A stretch of 64,000 nucleotides of DNA from Planctomycetota bacterium (GTDB lineage: Bacteria > Planctomycetota > B15-G4). The stretch's first letter is position 1; every line of letters begins with the position of its first letter. The notes below the pieces were generated by a model. The model did no database searches. It was not told the DNA's origin and worked only from the letters and a program-made list of their open reading frames with translations. This document shows, one piece after another, positions 17,461-26,416 of the stretch. Position numbers and translations under genes: made by a program. The DNA lies in assembly GCA_020638905.1 (NCBI GenBank), contig JACKHP010000022.1, forward strand, positions 12,977-76,976, written 5' to 3'.

Positions 17461-18753
17461 TCAGCGCTGGACGTCGGCGCCGAGCACGGCGAAGCGCTCG
17501 GGCTCGAGCGGCAGCGAATCGGCGCCCTCGAGCGAGCCCGTCCACAACTGGCCGTCGATGCGGTGGACGCCGCCCTGGCCCGGCACGCCGAAGGTGCCCG
17601 TGTGCCGGCTGTCGCCCACGGGCAGGCTCTGCATCTCGTGCAGCAGCTCGTGCTCCTCGGAGAGTCCGCCGTCGCCCGTGAGCACCAGCCAGAGCTGCGG
17701 CGGGAGCGCGTCGGGTCCGGTCACGCAGTGCACGTCGAGGGTCCACGACACGGCCAGGTCGCCCTCGGGCGTGGCGCGACCGGCGAGTTCGAGGTCGAGG
17801 TGGTAGGGAGCGTGCGACTCGCCGCTCGCGTCCTCGGCGGCCATGTCGTGCAGGTGCTCGTGGGCCGACGGCTCGCTCACGCCGTCCTGCGCCAACAGCA
17901 CGCCGCCGCCGACGCAGGCCGCGAGCAGCGCCGTACCGATCCACCAGCGACGGGCGAAGCCGGAGCAGACGGCGAACGTCGCGAAGAGCGTCACCACGAT
18001 CGACGACTCGACGTGCAGGTCGGCCGAGACCGCCACGAACAGTCCCGCGAGCGTGCCGACGAGACCGAGGGTCGAGGCCAGCACGAAGCTCGTGCGCAGT
18101 CCGCGTTTGAGCTGCAGGGCCGCGAGCGGCGGCAGCACGAGCATGGCGAAGGTGAGCAGCGAGCCCGTGGTACGCATCGAGACCGAGAGCGCGGCGGCGA
18201 GCACGAAGAACAGGAACAGCAGCCAGCGCGGCGCCTTGAGGCCGAGGGCCGTGGCCGTGTCGGGGTCGAAGGTGCAGAACAGGATGCGCGGGAACGTCGC
18301 GAGCGTGGCGAGCACGCACAGCAGCAGCGTCGCGCCGACGATGCGCACGTCGTCCATGTCGGCGTAGACGAGGTTGCCGTGCAGCACGTGGTCGACCTGG
18401 TCGAGGTCGCCCGCCGAGCGCGAGACGAACAGCAGCGCCAGGGCCGAGGCCACGCAGAACAACGCGCCGAGCTGGCTGTCGCCCGCGTCGGCGACCCGTC
18501 CACGACCGGCGGCGGTGAGTCCGACCACGCCGGCGGCGGTGAGCAGCGCGCCCATGGTGAGCGCGGGGAGGCCGAGCACGAGTCCCAGCGCCACGCCCGC
18601 CGCGGCGAGCTGCGCCAGGGTGATGCCCAGGAAGACGACGCGCTGCAGCACGACCCACATGCCGAGCAACGGCAGCAGCGTCCCGGCCACGATACCCGCG
18701 GCGACCGCACCGGGGATGGGAGCCAGCGGCGTCCCGAGGAGCCAGTCGCTCAT
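17461..18753 (-). CDS. zinc/manganese ABC transporter permease with C-terminal periplasmic extension
   Basis: 430 residues. The first ~270 form an ABC-3 family (ZnuB/MntB) permease with about 8-9 membrane helices; FPRILFCTFDPDTATALG and LLTFAMLVLPPLAALQL fit the family. Unusually, ~150 further residues follow, beginning with a His-rich stretch (SAHEHLHDM) and continuing as a beta-type soluble domain with more His/Glu (SEEHELLHEMQ). This tail would be periplasmic or cytoplasmic depending on helix count and could bind metal; inference. ATGA overlap with the ATPase gene puts it third in the importer operon. Confidence 0.85.
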   Translation of the reverse strand: MSDWLLGTPLAPIPGAVAAGIVAGTLLPLLGMWVVLQRVVFLGITLAQLAAAGVALGLVLGLPALTMGALLTAAGVVGLTAAGRGRVADAGDSQLGALFCVASALALLFVSRSAGDLDQVDHVLHGNLVYADMDDVRIVGATLLLCVLATLATFPRILFCTFDPDTATALGLKAPRWLLFLFFVLAAALSVSMRTTGSLLTFAMLVLPPLAALQLKRGLRTSFVLASTLGLVGTLAGLFVAVSADLHVESSIVVTLFATFAVCSGFARRWWIGTALLAACVGGGVLLAQDGVSEPSAHEHLHDMAAEDASGESHAPYHLDLELAGRATPEGDLAVSWTLDVHCVTGPDALPPQLWLVLTGDGGLSEEHELLHEMQSLPVGDSRHTGTFGVPGQGGVHRIDGQLWTGSLEGADSLPLEPERFAVLGADVQR

Positions 18754-19580
18754 GGTGCACGCTCCTCGGCCGGACGCGCGATCCGCCGGGCGCGGTGTGC
18801 GTGACGGGGCGCGCCGTCGACGTGTCCCGGGACGACCACGAGCTGTCCCTCGACCTCGCGCACGTAGACCGGCATGCCGTGGTAGCGGGTCATCACCTCG
18901 TCGCTCAGGATGTGCTCGGCCGGCCCGGCCTCGATGCGTCCCTCGGAGAAGAGCGCCACGTGGTCGGCCTGGTTCGCCACCAGGTCGAGGCTGTGCGTGG
19001 CCACCAGGATCGTCATGCCGCGCTCCTGCGCGAGGCTGTCGATGCGCGCCACGAGCCGGCTGGCCGACGCGAGGTCGAGCCCGCGCACCGGCTCGTCGAG
19101 CACGAGCAGCTCGGGGCGCGAGACGAGCGCGCGCGCCAGCATGACGCGCTGCCGCTGCCCGCCCGACATGGCCCGGAACGGACGGTCGGCCAGGTCGTCG
19201 ACGCGGAAGATGTGCATCGCCTCGTCGACCGAGCGCCGGTCGACCGGCGAGATGCGCCGCAGCAGGCCGCGCGACGGCGTGAGTCCCATGATCACGACCT
19301 CGCGGGCGTTCACCGGGAAGCGCACCTCGGAGCTGTCGATCTGCGGGACGTAGCCGATGCGCGGTCGTTCGCCGAGCGTGTACTCGATGCGTCCGGCGCG
19401 GGGCTTGATGAGTCCGAGCAACACGCGCAGCAGCGTGGTCTTGCCGGATCCGTTGGCGCCGACGAGCGCGGTCACCGACCGCTCGGGCACGGACAGCGAG
19501 ATGCGGTTCAGCACCAAGCGCCGTCCGTACCCGGCGGACAGGCCGTCGAAGCGCAGCAGCGGTCTGCGTTCCTCGACCAT
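18750..19580 (-). CDS. zinc/manganese ABC transporter ATP-binding protein
   Basis: 276 residues. Walker A GANGSGKTT, Q-loop in YVPQID, signature MSGGQRQRV, Walker B LLVLDEP and a His switch in VATHSLD. Closest in pattern to ZnuC/MntA-type ATPases. Its last bases overlap the permease start (ATGA) and its own start lies 3 bases after the binding-protein gene, so one transcript serves all three. Confidence 0.92.
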   Translation of the reverse strand: MVEERRPLLRFDGLSAGYGRRLVLNRISLSVPERSVTALVGANGSGKTTLLRVLLGLIKPRAGRIEYTLGERPRIGYVPQIDSSEVRFPVNAREVVIMGLTPSRGLLRRISPVDRRSVDEAMHIFRVDDLADRPFRAMSGGQRQRVMLARALVSRPELLVLDEPVRGLDLASASRLVARIDSLAQERGMTILVATHSLDLVANQADHVALFSEGRIEAGPAEHILSDEVMTRYHGMPVYVREVEGQLVVVPGHVDGAPRHAHRARRIARPAEERAP

Positions 19581-19583
19581 GGC

Positions 19584-20537
19584 TCAGCCGTCGCTCGGGG
19601 GCGGGACGTCGAGGCCGAGCGCGTCAGCCAGCGTGTGCAGGTTGTACTCGAAGTGCGCGACGATGTCGTCGACGCCCTCGGGGTAGCCCGGATGCGTCGA
19701 CAGCTCGACGACCTTGCAGCCCGTGGCCTTCTGCACGAAGTCGCTCGCGTCGGGGTGGCTGAACGGTTCGCGGATGACGACCGACACGCCCAGCTCGTTC
19801 ATCGACTTCACGAGCTCGTCGAGGTGCGAGACGGTGGGCGTCACGCGCGGCTTGGGCTCGATCGTGCCGGCCTCGACGAGGCCGAAGCGGTCGAGGAAGT
19901 AGACCCAGCTCTGGTGGTACACGACGACCTTCTGGCCCTTGAGGCCCTTGTAGCGGGTCAGCCAGTCGACGATGGCCTTCGTCATGCGCGTGTGGAAGGC
20001 CTGTCCGCGCGCCTGGATCTCGGCGGCGTGCGCGGGCAACGCGGCGGCCAGCGCGTCGGTCACGCGGGCACCCATGCTGCGCACGTTCATCGGGTCGGTC
20101 CACAGGTGCGGGTTGCCGAACGCGTGCAGGTCGCCCTGGGCGCGGCTGAGCATCGTGGGCACCTCCTTCAGCGTCATGCCCGACGACATCTCGATCGCGC
20201 CCGCGTTGCCGGGCAGGAGCCTGGCGTTGCCCGAGCCGCGCAGCATGCCGTCGAGCCACATCTCGGCGTCGAGTCCGGTGTAGAGCAGCAGGTCGGCGCC
20301 GGAGATCTGCGCCATGAGCGAGGGCAGCGCGGTCACGCCGTGCGCGTCCTGGCTGGGACGGCAGAGCACGACGACGTCGACCAGGTCGCCGCCGATGTCG
20401 CGCGCCAACGCGCCGTAGGTCGGCATGGTTGCGATGACCTTGAGCCGTCCGGTGTCGTCCTGCGCACGGGTCGTCGCGCACAGGCCCAGCAGCACGATCG
20501 CGGTGAGCGTCGTGGTCAGTCGTGTCATGGGATGCAT
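19584..20537 (-). CDS. zinc/manganese ABC transporter substrate-binding protein
   Basis: 317 residues. Start at ATG 20537 chosen because AGGAGGT sits 6 bases upstream; an in-frame ATG nine bases later is too distant. Signal peptide ends CATTRAQD. Cluster-9 (ZnuA/PsaA) features: a first metal His in DAHGVTALPS, a second in NPHLWTDP, a third in YHQSWVYF and a final Asp/Glu region in VVIREPFSHPDAS. The His-rich loop of typical ZnuA is absent. It should deliver Zn or Mn to the permease; the metal cannot be decided from sequence. Confidence 0.9.
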   Translation of the reverse strand: MHPMTRLTTTLTAIVLLGLCATTRAQDDTGRLKVIATMPTYGALARDIGGDLVDVVVLCRPSQDAHGVTALPSLMAQISGADLLLYTGLDAEMWLDGMLRGSGNARLLPGNAGAIEMSSGMTLKEVPTMLSRAQGDLHAFGNPHLWTDPMNVRSMGARVTDALAAALPAHAAEIQARGQAFHTRMTKAIVDWLTRYKGLKGQKVVVYHQSWVYFLDRFGLVEAGTIEPKPRVTPTVSHLDELVKSMNELGVSVVIREPFSHPDASDFVQKATGCKVVELSTHPGYPEGVDDIVAHFEYNLHTLADALGLDVPPPSDG

Positions 20538-20551
20538 GTCGTCACCTCCTC

Positions 20552-21949
20552 TCAGCGGTTGACCCAGTACGGGTGGGGCAGGTGTGCGCCGAAGTTCCAC
20601 GTGAACTGCACGAGCCCGCGCCAGACGCTCTCGTCGGCGCCGAAGTCGGCCACCGAAAGATGCTGGCCCTGCACGCGCACGCGGAAGAACTCGTCGGCGT
20701 ACCACGACCAGTAGGCGCTCTGTTCGTGCACCTTGTCGGTCGAGGCGAGCACGTCGGACGCGCCGGTGCGCACGCCCACGTAGCTCGCGGGACCGATCTG
20801 GCGCTGGGCCGTGAGCGACCATCCGCTCGTGGCCTCGTTGCCGGTGGGGAAGCCCGCGGCCGCGGGCGAGCCGAAGTCGAAGTTCGTGCGCACGAGCTCG
20901 CCCTGGAACAGCCAGCTCCCCTGTCCGCTCTCGTCGTCGCGCATGCGCACGGTCGCGTCGAGTCCCGCGGCGCGCGGGACGATGTCGGTGCCCGCGTCGG
21001 TCACGATCGTGTGTCCGTTCACGCCGGACAGGTACGTCGCGCCGACCTCGAGGTCGTGCAACGGGTCGAAGGACACGAAGTGCGAGACGCGCGCCACGCC
21101 CAGCGGCGCGTCGGACGTGATCGACAGCCCGGCATCGGAGGCCGCCTCGCCGAGCAGCCCTTCGGAGCCGGTGAACACGTCGCCGTTCACCGCGGCGAGC
21201 TCGAGCGACGTGGTGCCCGCGTCGCCCGAGGCGAGCGGCGTCTCGAGCAGCAGGCCGTTGCCGGAGATGCCCTCCTCGCCGAACTGGTAGGTCACCGGCG
21301 CGGCCCGGTCGACCTGCGGCAGGTCGTGGGTGTGCAGACGGTTGTTGCGTCCGAACGGCAGCCGGAAGCGACCCACGCGCACGCGCGCCGGGGTGTCGAC
21401 GCCGATCAGGTCGGCCAGCGTGATCGAGGCGTAGCCCTCCTCGATCGTCGAGCCGAACTCGCCGTTGCCCTGGTCTTCGATCGAGTACACGAGCACGCCC
21501 TCGGCGAAGGGCGAGAGCGGCAGGCTCAGGTCGATCTCGGTCTCGCGCAGCGAGAAGCTGTCGCCCGTGCCGAGTTTCTCCTTCTCGTTGCCGAAGTTGG
21601 TCACGGCGTCCATGAAGACGCCGATGCGCGGGTTGTAGGCGCTGGGGAAGACGGTGCGCGGCGGGCTCTGCGGAGCGGGCTCGGCTTCGTCCTCGCCGAG
21701 CAGCGCCTGGAGCTGGGCTTCGAGGTCGTCGTCGTCGCTCTTCGGGGCGGCCTTCTGTCCCTCGAGCTCGTCGACCCGCCCGTGCAGGTCGTGGAGTTCG
21801 TCGAGCGCCTGCTGGAGCAGCGCGCGCAACTCGTCGTTGGACTTGTCCTTCGTGGTGTCGCTCTCCTGGGCGGAGGCGAGCGGTGCGAGGACGAGCACGG
21901 CGGCGCCGAACAGCGCGGCGCGCCCGTCCCGCATGAGGATGCGGAGCAT
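20552..21949 (-). CDS. outer-membrane beta-barrel protein linked to metal import
   Basis: 465 residues from ATG 21949. Signal peptide to about residue 22 (LASAQES), then a coiled-coil stretch (ELRALLQQALDELHDLHG) and an acidic linker, then beta-barrel-like sequence starting PRIGVFMDAVTNFGNE and ending in an aromatic C-terminal strand (PYWVNR). This resembles the putative zinc-linked OMPs that precede znu-type genes in other Gram-negatives. It ends 14 bases before the binding-protein gene. Probably lets metal or metal chelate through the outer membrane; inference from position. Confidence 0.75.
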   Translation of the reverse strand: MLRILMRDGRAALFGAAVLVLAPLASAQESDTTKDKSNDELRALLQQALDELHDLHGRVDELEGQKAAPKSDDDDLEAQLQALLGEDEAEPAPQSPPRTVFPSAYNPRIGVFMDAVTNFGNEKEKLGTGDSFSLRETEIDLSLPLSPFAEGVLVYSIEDQGNGEFGSTIEEGYASITLADLIGVDTPARVRVGRFRLPFGRNNRLHTHDLPQVDRAAPVTYQFGEEGISGNGLLLETPLASGDAGTTSLELAAVNGDVFTGSEGLLGEAASDAGLSITSDAPLGVARVSHFVSFDPLHDLEVGATYLSGVNGHTIVTDAGTDIVPRAAGLDATVRMRDDESGQGSWLFQGELVRTNFDFGSPAAAGFPTGNEATSGWSLTAQRQIGPASYVGVRTGASDVLASTDKVHEQSAYWSWYADEFFRVRVQGQHLSVADFGADESVWRGLVQFTWNFGAHLPHPYWVNR

Positions 21950-22036
21950 GGGATCTCTCTCGGAATACGGTCCGGCCTGCCGGATCGCTCCCACGCGGAG
22001 CGGCGGCGCGGCCGAGGGTCTCGGTGCGGCGGTCGA

Positions 22037-22396
22037 TCAGCCCGCGACGGGCGGACCGCGAGCTCCGAGACTTCCGACGAGAGCCAGGCGCGTCGGGGAC
22101 CGATGCGCCGGCGGCGGCGACAAGCGCGCCGCGAGGGTCGAGGCGTGCGCCACGGCGTGCTGCGGCGGTGCGCCGAGCGCGCGCGCCGTGGTGCACACCT
22201 GGCAGGCCGGATCGTGCGGCGAGTCGGCCAGGTGCTGGCAGCCGCCGTCGTGCACCTGGCAGGTGCCGTCGAGCGGTGCGGCGTGGTCGTAGCCGTGCAG
22301 CCAGCCGTCGAGCGGCGCGCCGCCCAGCAGCACCGCGAGCACGAGGCCGAGCGGGAACCAGGTCGACGGAGAGACACGACTGCGGGGCGGGACCAC
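22037..22396 (-). CDS. small His/Cys-rich envelope protein
   Basis: 119 residues with one hydrophobic N-terminal segment (WFPLGLVLAVLLGG). Residues ~45-70 are dense in potential metal ligands: CQVHDGGCQHLADSPHD then PACQVC, with further His at HGYDHA. A Pro/Ala-rich tail follows. It is the first gene of the metal-import run, 87 bases before the beta-barrel gene, so a metal-sensing or chaperone role is reasonable but unproven. No family recognised with confidence. Confidence 0.6.
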   Translation of the reverse strand: MVPPRSRVSPSTWFPLGLVLAVLLGGAPLDGWLHGYDHAAPLDGTCQVHDGGCQHLADSPHDPACQVCTTARALGAPPQHAVAHASTLAARLSPPPAHRSPTRLALVGSLGARGPPVAG

Positions 22397-22456
22397 GGGA
22401 CCATCAGAGCCCCGCGGCCCCGCCCCGTCAAGGGTGGGCGTTCTGTCGGGACGACG

Positions 22457-23500
22457 TCAGCGCGCCCGGTGGGCCTCGGGGGCGGCCGTCCGAGCACCGT
22501 CGAGACGCTGCACACGCACCACGGCGAAGACCGGCTCCGCTCCGGCGGCCCCGAGCACGGTGTCCTCGTCGGCGGCCAGGGTCGTGCGCGTCCGCATGCC
22601 CTGTCCGGAGCCCTCGAACTTGAAGTCGACGGTCATGCGTCCGGTGGTCTCGTCGTACGCCGACGGGCGCAGTTCGAAGGTGTAGTCCTCGTCGAGTCGC
22701 AGCTGGATCTCGTCGCTGCGCGCCGAGCAGCGCGCCACGCCGAAGGCGGCCTGCTCGAAGTGCGCGTACGGCACGAGTGTCGCGAGGTCGGCCACCAGCT
22801 CGGCCGGCACGCGCGGGTCGGCCGGCGCGCCCTCGTCCCGTCCCACGAGCACGCGGAACGTGAGCAGGAGCTGCGGCTCGGGACGGTCGAGCGCGTCGAG
22901 CGTCTCCACGAGGTCGTCGACGCGCTGCGGCGTGTCGCAGATCACGATCGAGGACAGCTCCTGCACGAGCGCCAGGTTCGTCGTGCGGAACGAACCGTCC
23001 GTGTCGCTGTGCACGCTCTCGGCGACCCTGCTCGACACGGCCGCCCAGGCGCTGCGCAGCGAGATCGACTTCGGCGACCACGCGACCGTCTTCAGCTTCG
23101 CGGGGACGTCACCCTCCGCCGGCTGCGACTGGCGGTCGAGCGCGTGCAACGCCTCGCCGATCGTCTGCGCGGCCTGCTCGGTGTCGTAGATCAGGAGCGA
23201 GTCGCCGAGCACCTGGAGGTTGTCGACCGGCTTGCTCGCGTAGCCGCCGCGCTCGATCACGAAGTACGAGCGCCCGTAGAGGCGTCGTCCCACGTCGTAG
23301 ACCTCGTCGAGACGCACGAAGCGCGGCGTGAAGAAGTACGTCACGAGCTGCGACGAGCTGAGCAGCGGCGGCTGGTTCGGCGCCGACGAGGACGCGGACT
23401 GCGTGACGCCGTTCGGATCGGCCTGCGCCGACGACGGCGCGGCGAGCAGCAGCGTGCACAGCAGGGCGGGGAGCAGGCGGACGATCTTGACGGAATGCAT
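22457..23500 (-). CDS. secreted protein with secretin-type short domains
   Basis: 347 residues, ATG 23500 with GGAG 7 bases upstream, signal peptide ending PSSAQ. Two segments look like the N1/N2 domains of secretins: YDVGRRLYGRSYFVI...DTEQAAQTIGEALHALD and TNLALVQELSSIVICDTP followed by VDDLVETLDALDRPEPQLL. The pore-forming secretin domain is missing, so it is probably a periplasmic domain protein, not a channel. It follows the sigma/anti-sigma pair and may be a target or partner of it. Confidence 0.7.
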   Translation of the reverse strand: MHSVKIVRLLPALLCTLLLAAPSSAQADPNGVTQSASSSAPNQPPLLSSSQLVTYFFTPRFVRLDEVYDVGRRLYGRSYFVIERGGYASKPVDNLQVLGDSLLIYDTEQAAQTIGEALHALDRQSQPAEGDVPAKLKTVAWSPKSISLRSAWAAVSSRVAESVHSDTDGSFRTTNLALVQELSSIVICDTPQRVDDLVETLDALDRPEPQLLLTFRVLVGRDEGAPADPRVPAELVADLATLVPYAHFEQAAFGVARCSARSDEIQLRLDEDYTFELRPSAYDETTGRMTVDFKFEGSGQGMRTRTTLAADEDTVLGAAGAEPVFAVVRVQRLDGARTAAPEAHRAR

Positions 23501-23559
23501 GGTCGGACTCCGGGCGGGATAGGCGTGGATTCGGGACGGGACGGCGCGCGCGGCGCGTC

Positions 23560-24303
23560 CTACGGCGGGGGACTCGTGAGCAGCACGAGGCGCACGCGTC
23601 CGGCGCGCGACTCGATGCGGTCGGCGGACGCGAGCGTGGGCGGCGCGCCGCGCCAGGGCAGGCCCTCGGCGCGGGCCTCGGCGGCCGCGACGGGCGACGC
23701 GTGCGCGTCGGCCGCGACGCGCTCGCCGGACGGCGCGAGGTCGGTCGGCCGCGGTCCGCCGTCCACGGCCACGGGTCCGGACGTCCCCGGGGCCGCCGCC
23801 TGGCGGTCGCGCGTGTTCAGCAGGAGGCCGAGCGCGAGCAGCACGAGCGCGGCCGCCGCGACGCGGCGCCAGCCGAGGCCCGCGCGCGGCTCGTCGGGCA
23901 GCAGCCGGGGACGGGACGAGAGCGGCGACGCGCGGAGCATCGAGGGCCGAGGCGGCCGCACGCGCGTCCAGGCCTCGGCCATCCAGTCGAGGGTGGCGCG
24001 CGTCGCGGCGTCGACCGGCGCGTCTTCGTCGCGGGCGGGCGTCGCGTCGGCGGCGCGGTCGAAGTCCGGAACGGGCAGGCGCGCGATCGCCGCGGCGAGC
24101 CATCGCCGTGCGGCGCGCTCGCCGGCGTCGGACGGCGACTCGTCGTCGACCCGGGCGTCGTGGCGCGGCGCCCGCAGGTGCGTCCACGCCGCCGACAGGG
24201 CGACGAGCGGATCCTGCGGATCGCGATCCGCTCCGGCTTCGCGGGCCCGCTCGGCATCGATGTCGCGGTCGTCGGCAGGCACGTCGTCGTCGCGCGAGGT
24301 CAC
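23560..24303 (-). CDS. single-pass membrane protein, probable anti-sigma factor
   Basis: 247 residues. One transmembrane helix at about 147-163 (RVAAAALVLLALGLLL) separates an acidic/Arg-rich cytoplasmic half from a Pro/Ala-rich outer part. The cytoplasmic half repeats a short motif, AWTHLRAP near 39 and AWTRVRPP near 111. No zinc-binding anti-sigma motif is present. The 4-base overlap with the ECF sigma gene is the reason to propose an anti-sigma role. Confidence 0.6.
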   Translation of the reverse strand: MTSRDDDVPADDRDIDAERAREAGADRDPQDPLVALSAAWTHLRAPRHDARVDDESPSDAGERAARRWLAAAIARLPVPDFDRAADATPARDEDAPVDAATRATLDWMAEAWTRVRPPRPSMLRASPLSSRPRLLPDEPRAGLGWRRVAAAALVLLALGLLLNTRDRQAAAPGTSGPVAVDGGPRPTDLAPSGERVAADAHASPVAAAEARAEGLPWRGAPPTLASADRIESRAGRVRLVLLTSPPP

Positions 24304-24887
24304 GTGGCACCTCCCGGCGAGCCCGCGAGGTCGGGCAGGCGCGGCGCGAGCAGGTTGCGCAGGCGACGACGTGCCAGGGTCACGAGCGAGCGCACGCTGC
24401 TCTCGCCGATGCCGAGCACGCGCGCGGCCTCGTCGGTGGGGACGCCTTCGAGGTCGCGCAGCACGAAGGCCTCGCGTTCGCGCGGCGGCAGGTGCGAGAG
24501 GGCGGCGCGCACGAGCGCCGCGAGTTCGGCCGTCTCGGCCAGCTCGTCGGGACGCGGCAGCCTCGGCGGCAGCTCGAGGCGCTGGGCGCGGTCCTCGGCG
24601 TCGGCGCGCGAGGTGCGGCGGCGCGCGCGATCACGGCACAGGTTGAGCACCACGGTGTTGCGCCAGGCGCCCCAGCCGCGTCCCGGTTGGTAGGCGGGCA
24701 GGCGGTCGAGGAGGCGCAGCAGCGCGTCCTGGGCGGCGTCCTCGGCCTCGTGCGCGTCGGCCAGGAAGCCCAGGCACAGGCGCCACACGATGGGGTGCTC
24801 GGCGCGGCAGAAGGCGTCGATCGCGTCCGGGTCGCCGCGCTGCAGGGCGGGCAGGTCGGGATCGGTCGTGTCGGCGCGCGGGCTCAT
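24300..24887 (-). CDS. ECF-type RNA polymerase sigma factor
   Basis: 195 residues. Region 2 (residues ~28-95) contains the usual EDAAQDALLRLLDRLPAY helix and WRNTVVLNLCRDRARR; region 4 (~125-180) has LPPREREAFVLRDLEG then DEAARVLGIGESSVRS, the helix-turn-helix that reads the -35. No extra domains. Overlaps the anti-sigma-like gene by ATGA. TACCCT lies 7 bases before the ATG, so a leaderless transcript is possible. Confidence 0.9.
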   Translation of the reverse strand: MSPRADTTDPDLPALQRGDPDAIDAFCRAEHPIVWRLCLGFLADAHEAEDAAQDALLRLLDRLPAYQPGRGWGAWRNTVVLNLCRDRARRRTSRADAEDRAQRLELPPRLPRPDELAETAELAALVRAALSHLPPREREAFVLRDLEGVPTDEAARVLGIGESSVRSLVTLARRRLRNLLAPRLPDLAGSPGGAT

Positions 24888-24894
24888 GTCGGCG

Positions 24895-24900
24895 AGGGTA
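24895..24900 (-). promoter_or_regulatory. possible -10 (TACCCT) of the sigma-factor gene
   Basis: On the minus strand TACCCT ends 7 bases before ATG 24887, giving a transcript that would begin at the start codon. Confidence 0.27.
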
Positions 24901-24970
24901 CGCGCGCCGGGCGCCCCGCGCTGAAAGCGAAGCCGTGGCGCGTCCGGAGCCGACCGGGCGCCGTCCGGCG

Positions 24971-26416
24971 TCAGCGCATCGGGTCGGCCTGGCGCTTCGC
25001 CTGCGGCGCCGGATGGTGCACGTCGGCGTGCTTCGGTGCGACCGGGTTCGGCGTGGACGCCGGCGACGGCGCTCCATGGCCGTTCGTCCCGAGCGGGACC
25101 TGCGTGCCCGCGTCGGACGTGGTGCGGGGGGCGAGCGACGCGTCGTTCGGTTCGGGGTCGGCGGAGTCGTCCTCGGACTCGTCCGTGCGGGCCTCGGCCT
25201 GGGGTCCCGGCAGCGCGTTCTCGGCCGGCAGCGGACCGGCCTGGCCGGGCACGTGGGTCTGCACGTTGTTCTCGTACAGCCAGGCGCTGAACTGCTCGGC
25301 CGGCAGCGGCGGCGAGAGGAAGTAGCCCTGGGCCACGTCGCAGCCCAGGCTGGCCACCAGGTTCCAGGCCTCGCGGGTGGAGACGCCTTCGGCCACGACC
25401 GTCATGCGCTGGCTGCGTCCGAGCTCGCTCACGAAGCGCACGAGGCGCTTGGCGTCGGCGTCGTCCTCGTCGACCGCGTCCATCACGAACGACTTGTCGA
25501 TCTTGAGCTTGTCGAACGGGATCTTGTGCAGCCGGCCGAGCGAGCTGTAGCCCGTGCCGAAGTCGTCGATGGCGAGCTGGAAGCCGCGCTTGCTGAGACG
25601 CACCAGGGTCGCCAGCACCTCGGTCTCGTCGGCGATGGTCTGGCTCTCGGTGATCTCGAGCACGAGCCGCCGCGGCGACACGCCGGCCTCGTGCACGGCG
25701 GCCAGCATCTCGTCGACGAAGGTGCGCTCGCGCAGCTCCTCGGCGGCGACGTTGACCGCGATCTCGAAGCTCCAGCCCTCGTCCTCCCAGACGCGGTACT
25801 GGTGCAGGGCGTTGCGCACGACCCACATCGTGAGCCGTCCGATCATGCCCGTGCTCTCGACCTCGGGGATGAAGCGTCCCGGGTCGAGGCGTCCGTAGTC
25901 GGGGTGGTCCCAGCGCACGAGCGCCTCGGCGGTGCAGACGTGACCGCTGCGCATGTTGACCAGCGGCTGGTAGTGCAGCACGAACTCGTCGTGCGCGATG
26001 GCGTGCTCGATCGCCTCGCGGGTGATGACGAGGTTGAGGATCGGCAGCACGTTCTGCGTGGCCCGCAGCACCGACCGCTCGTCGAGCGGCTTGCGCACGA
26101 TGCGCGTCATGCGCAGTCCGTTCTTGTCGCCGACGCGCGACGCGGCACGCAGGTTGCGCGGGTCACGCGAGCCCACGAGCTGCACCGGGGCGAGGCAGCG
26201 GTGCTCGGCCAGGGCCTCGATCACGTCGAGCGAGTCGACCTCGTCGTGGTCGTGGTCGAGCACGACGAGCGCGAGTCGCACGGACGACGTCGCCTGCACG
26301 ACCTCGTCGCAGCTGCTCGCGACGACGCACTCGAAACCGCGCTTGGACGCGAGCCGGGAGTAGACGCGGACCACATCCTGGTCGTCGCTCACAACGAGCA
26401 GTCGTGTCCCCGTCAT
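24971..26416 (-). CDS. receiver-like domain plus EAL c-di-GMP phosphodiesterase
   Basis: 481 residues. Residues 1-125 resemble a response-regulator receiver (VVSDDQDVVRVYS; LVVLDHDHDEVDS; Lys in RIVRKPLDE). Residues ~140-385 are an EAL domain with intact catalytic elements: TAEALVRW, EITESQT, DDFGTGYSSL, KIDKSFV and VVAEGV. It should hydrolyse cyclic di-GMP. The last ~90 residues are a low-complexity Pro/Ala/Asp tail rich in His near the end. ATG 26416 has GGAG 8 bases upstream. Confidence 0.92.
   Translation of the reverse strand: MTGTRLLVVSDDQDVVRVYSRLASKRGFECVVASSCDEVVQATSSVRLALVVLDHDHDEVDSLDVIEALAEHRCLAPVQLVGSRDPRNLRAASRVGDKNGLRMTRIVRKPLDERSVLRATQNVLPILNLVITREAIEHAIAHDEFVLHYQPLVNMRSGHVCTAEALVRWDHPDYGRLDPGRFIPEVESTGMIGRLTMWVVRNALHQYRVWEDEGWSFEIAVNVAAEELRERTFVDEMLAAVHEAGVSPRRLVLEITESQTIADETEVLATLVRLSKRGFQLAIDDFGTGYSSLGRLHKIPFDKLKIDKSFVMDAVDEDDADAKRLVRFVSELGRSQRMTVVAEGVSTREAWNLVASLGCDVAQGYFLSPPLPAEQFSAWLYENNVQTHVPGQAGPLPAENALPGPQAEARTDESEDDSADPEPNDASLAPRTTSDAGTQVPLGTNGHGAPSPASTPNPVAPKHADVHHPAPQAKRQADPMR

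Noticed and set aside
21950..22456. Zur operator upstream of the metal-import genes
   Set aside because: No AT-rich palindrome of the Zur/Fur type in either intergenic space; control is not visible from the sequence.
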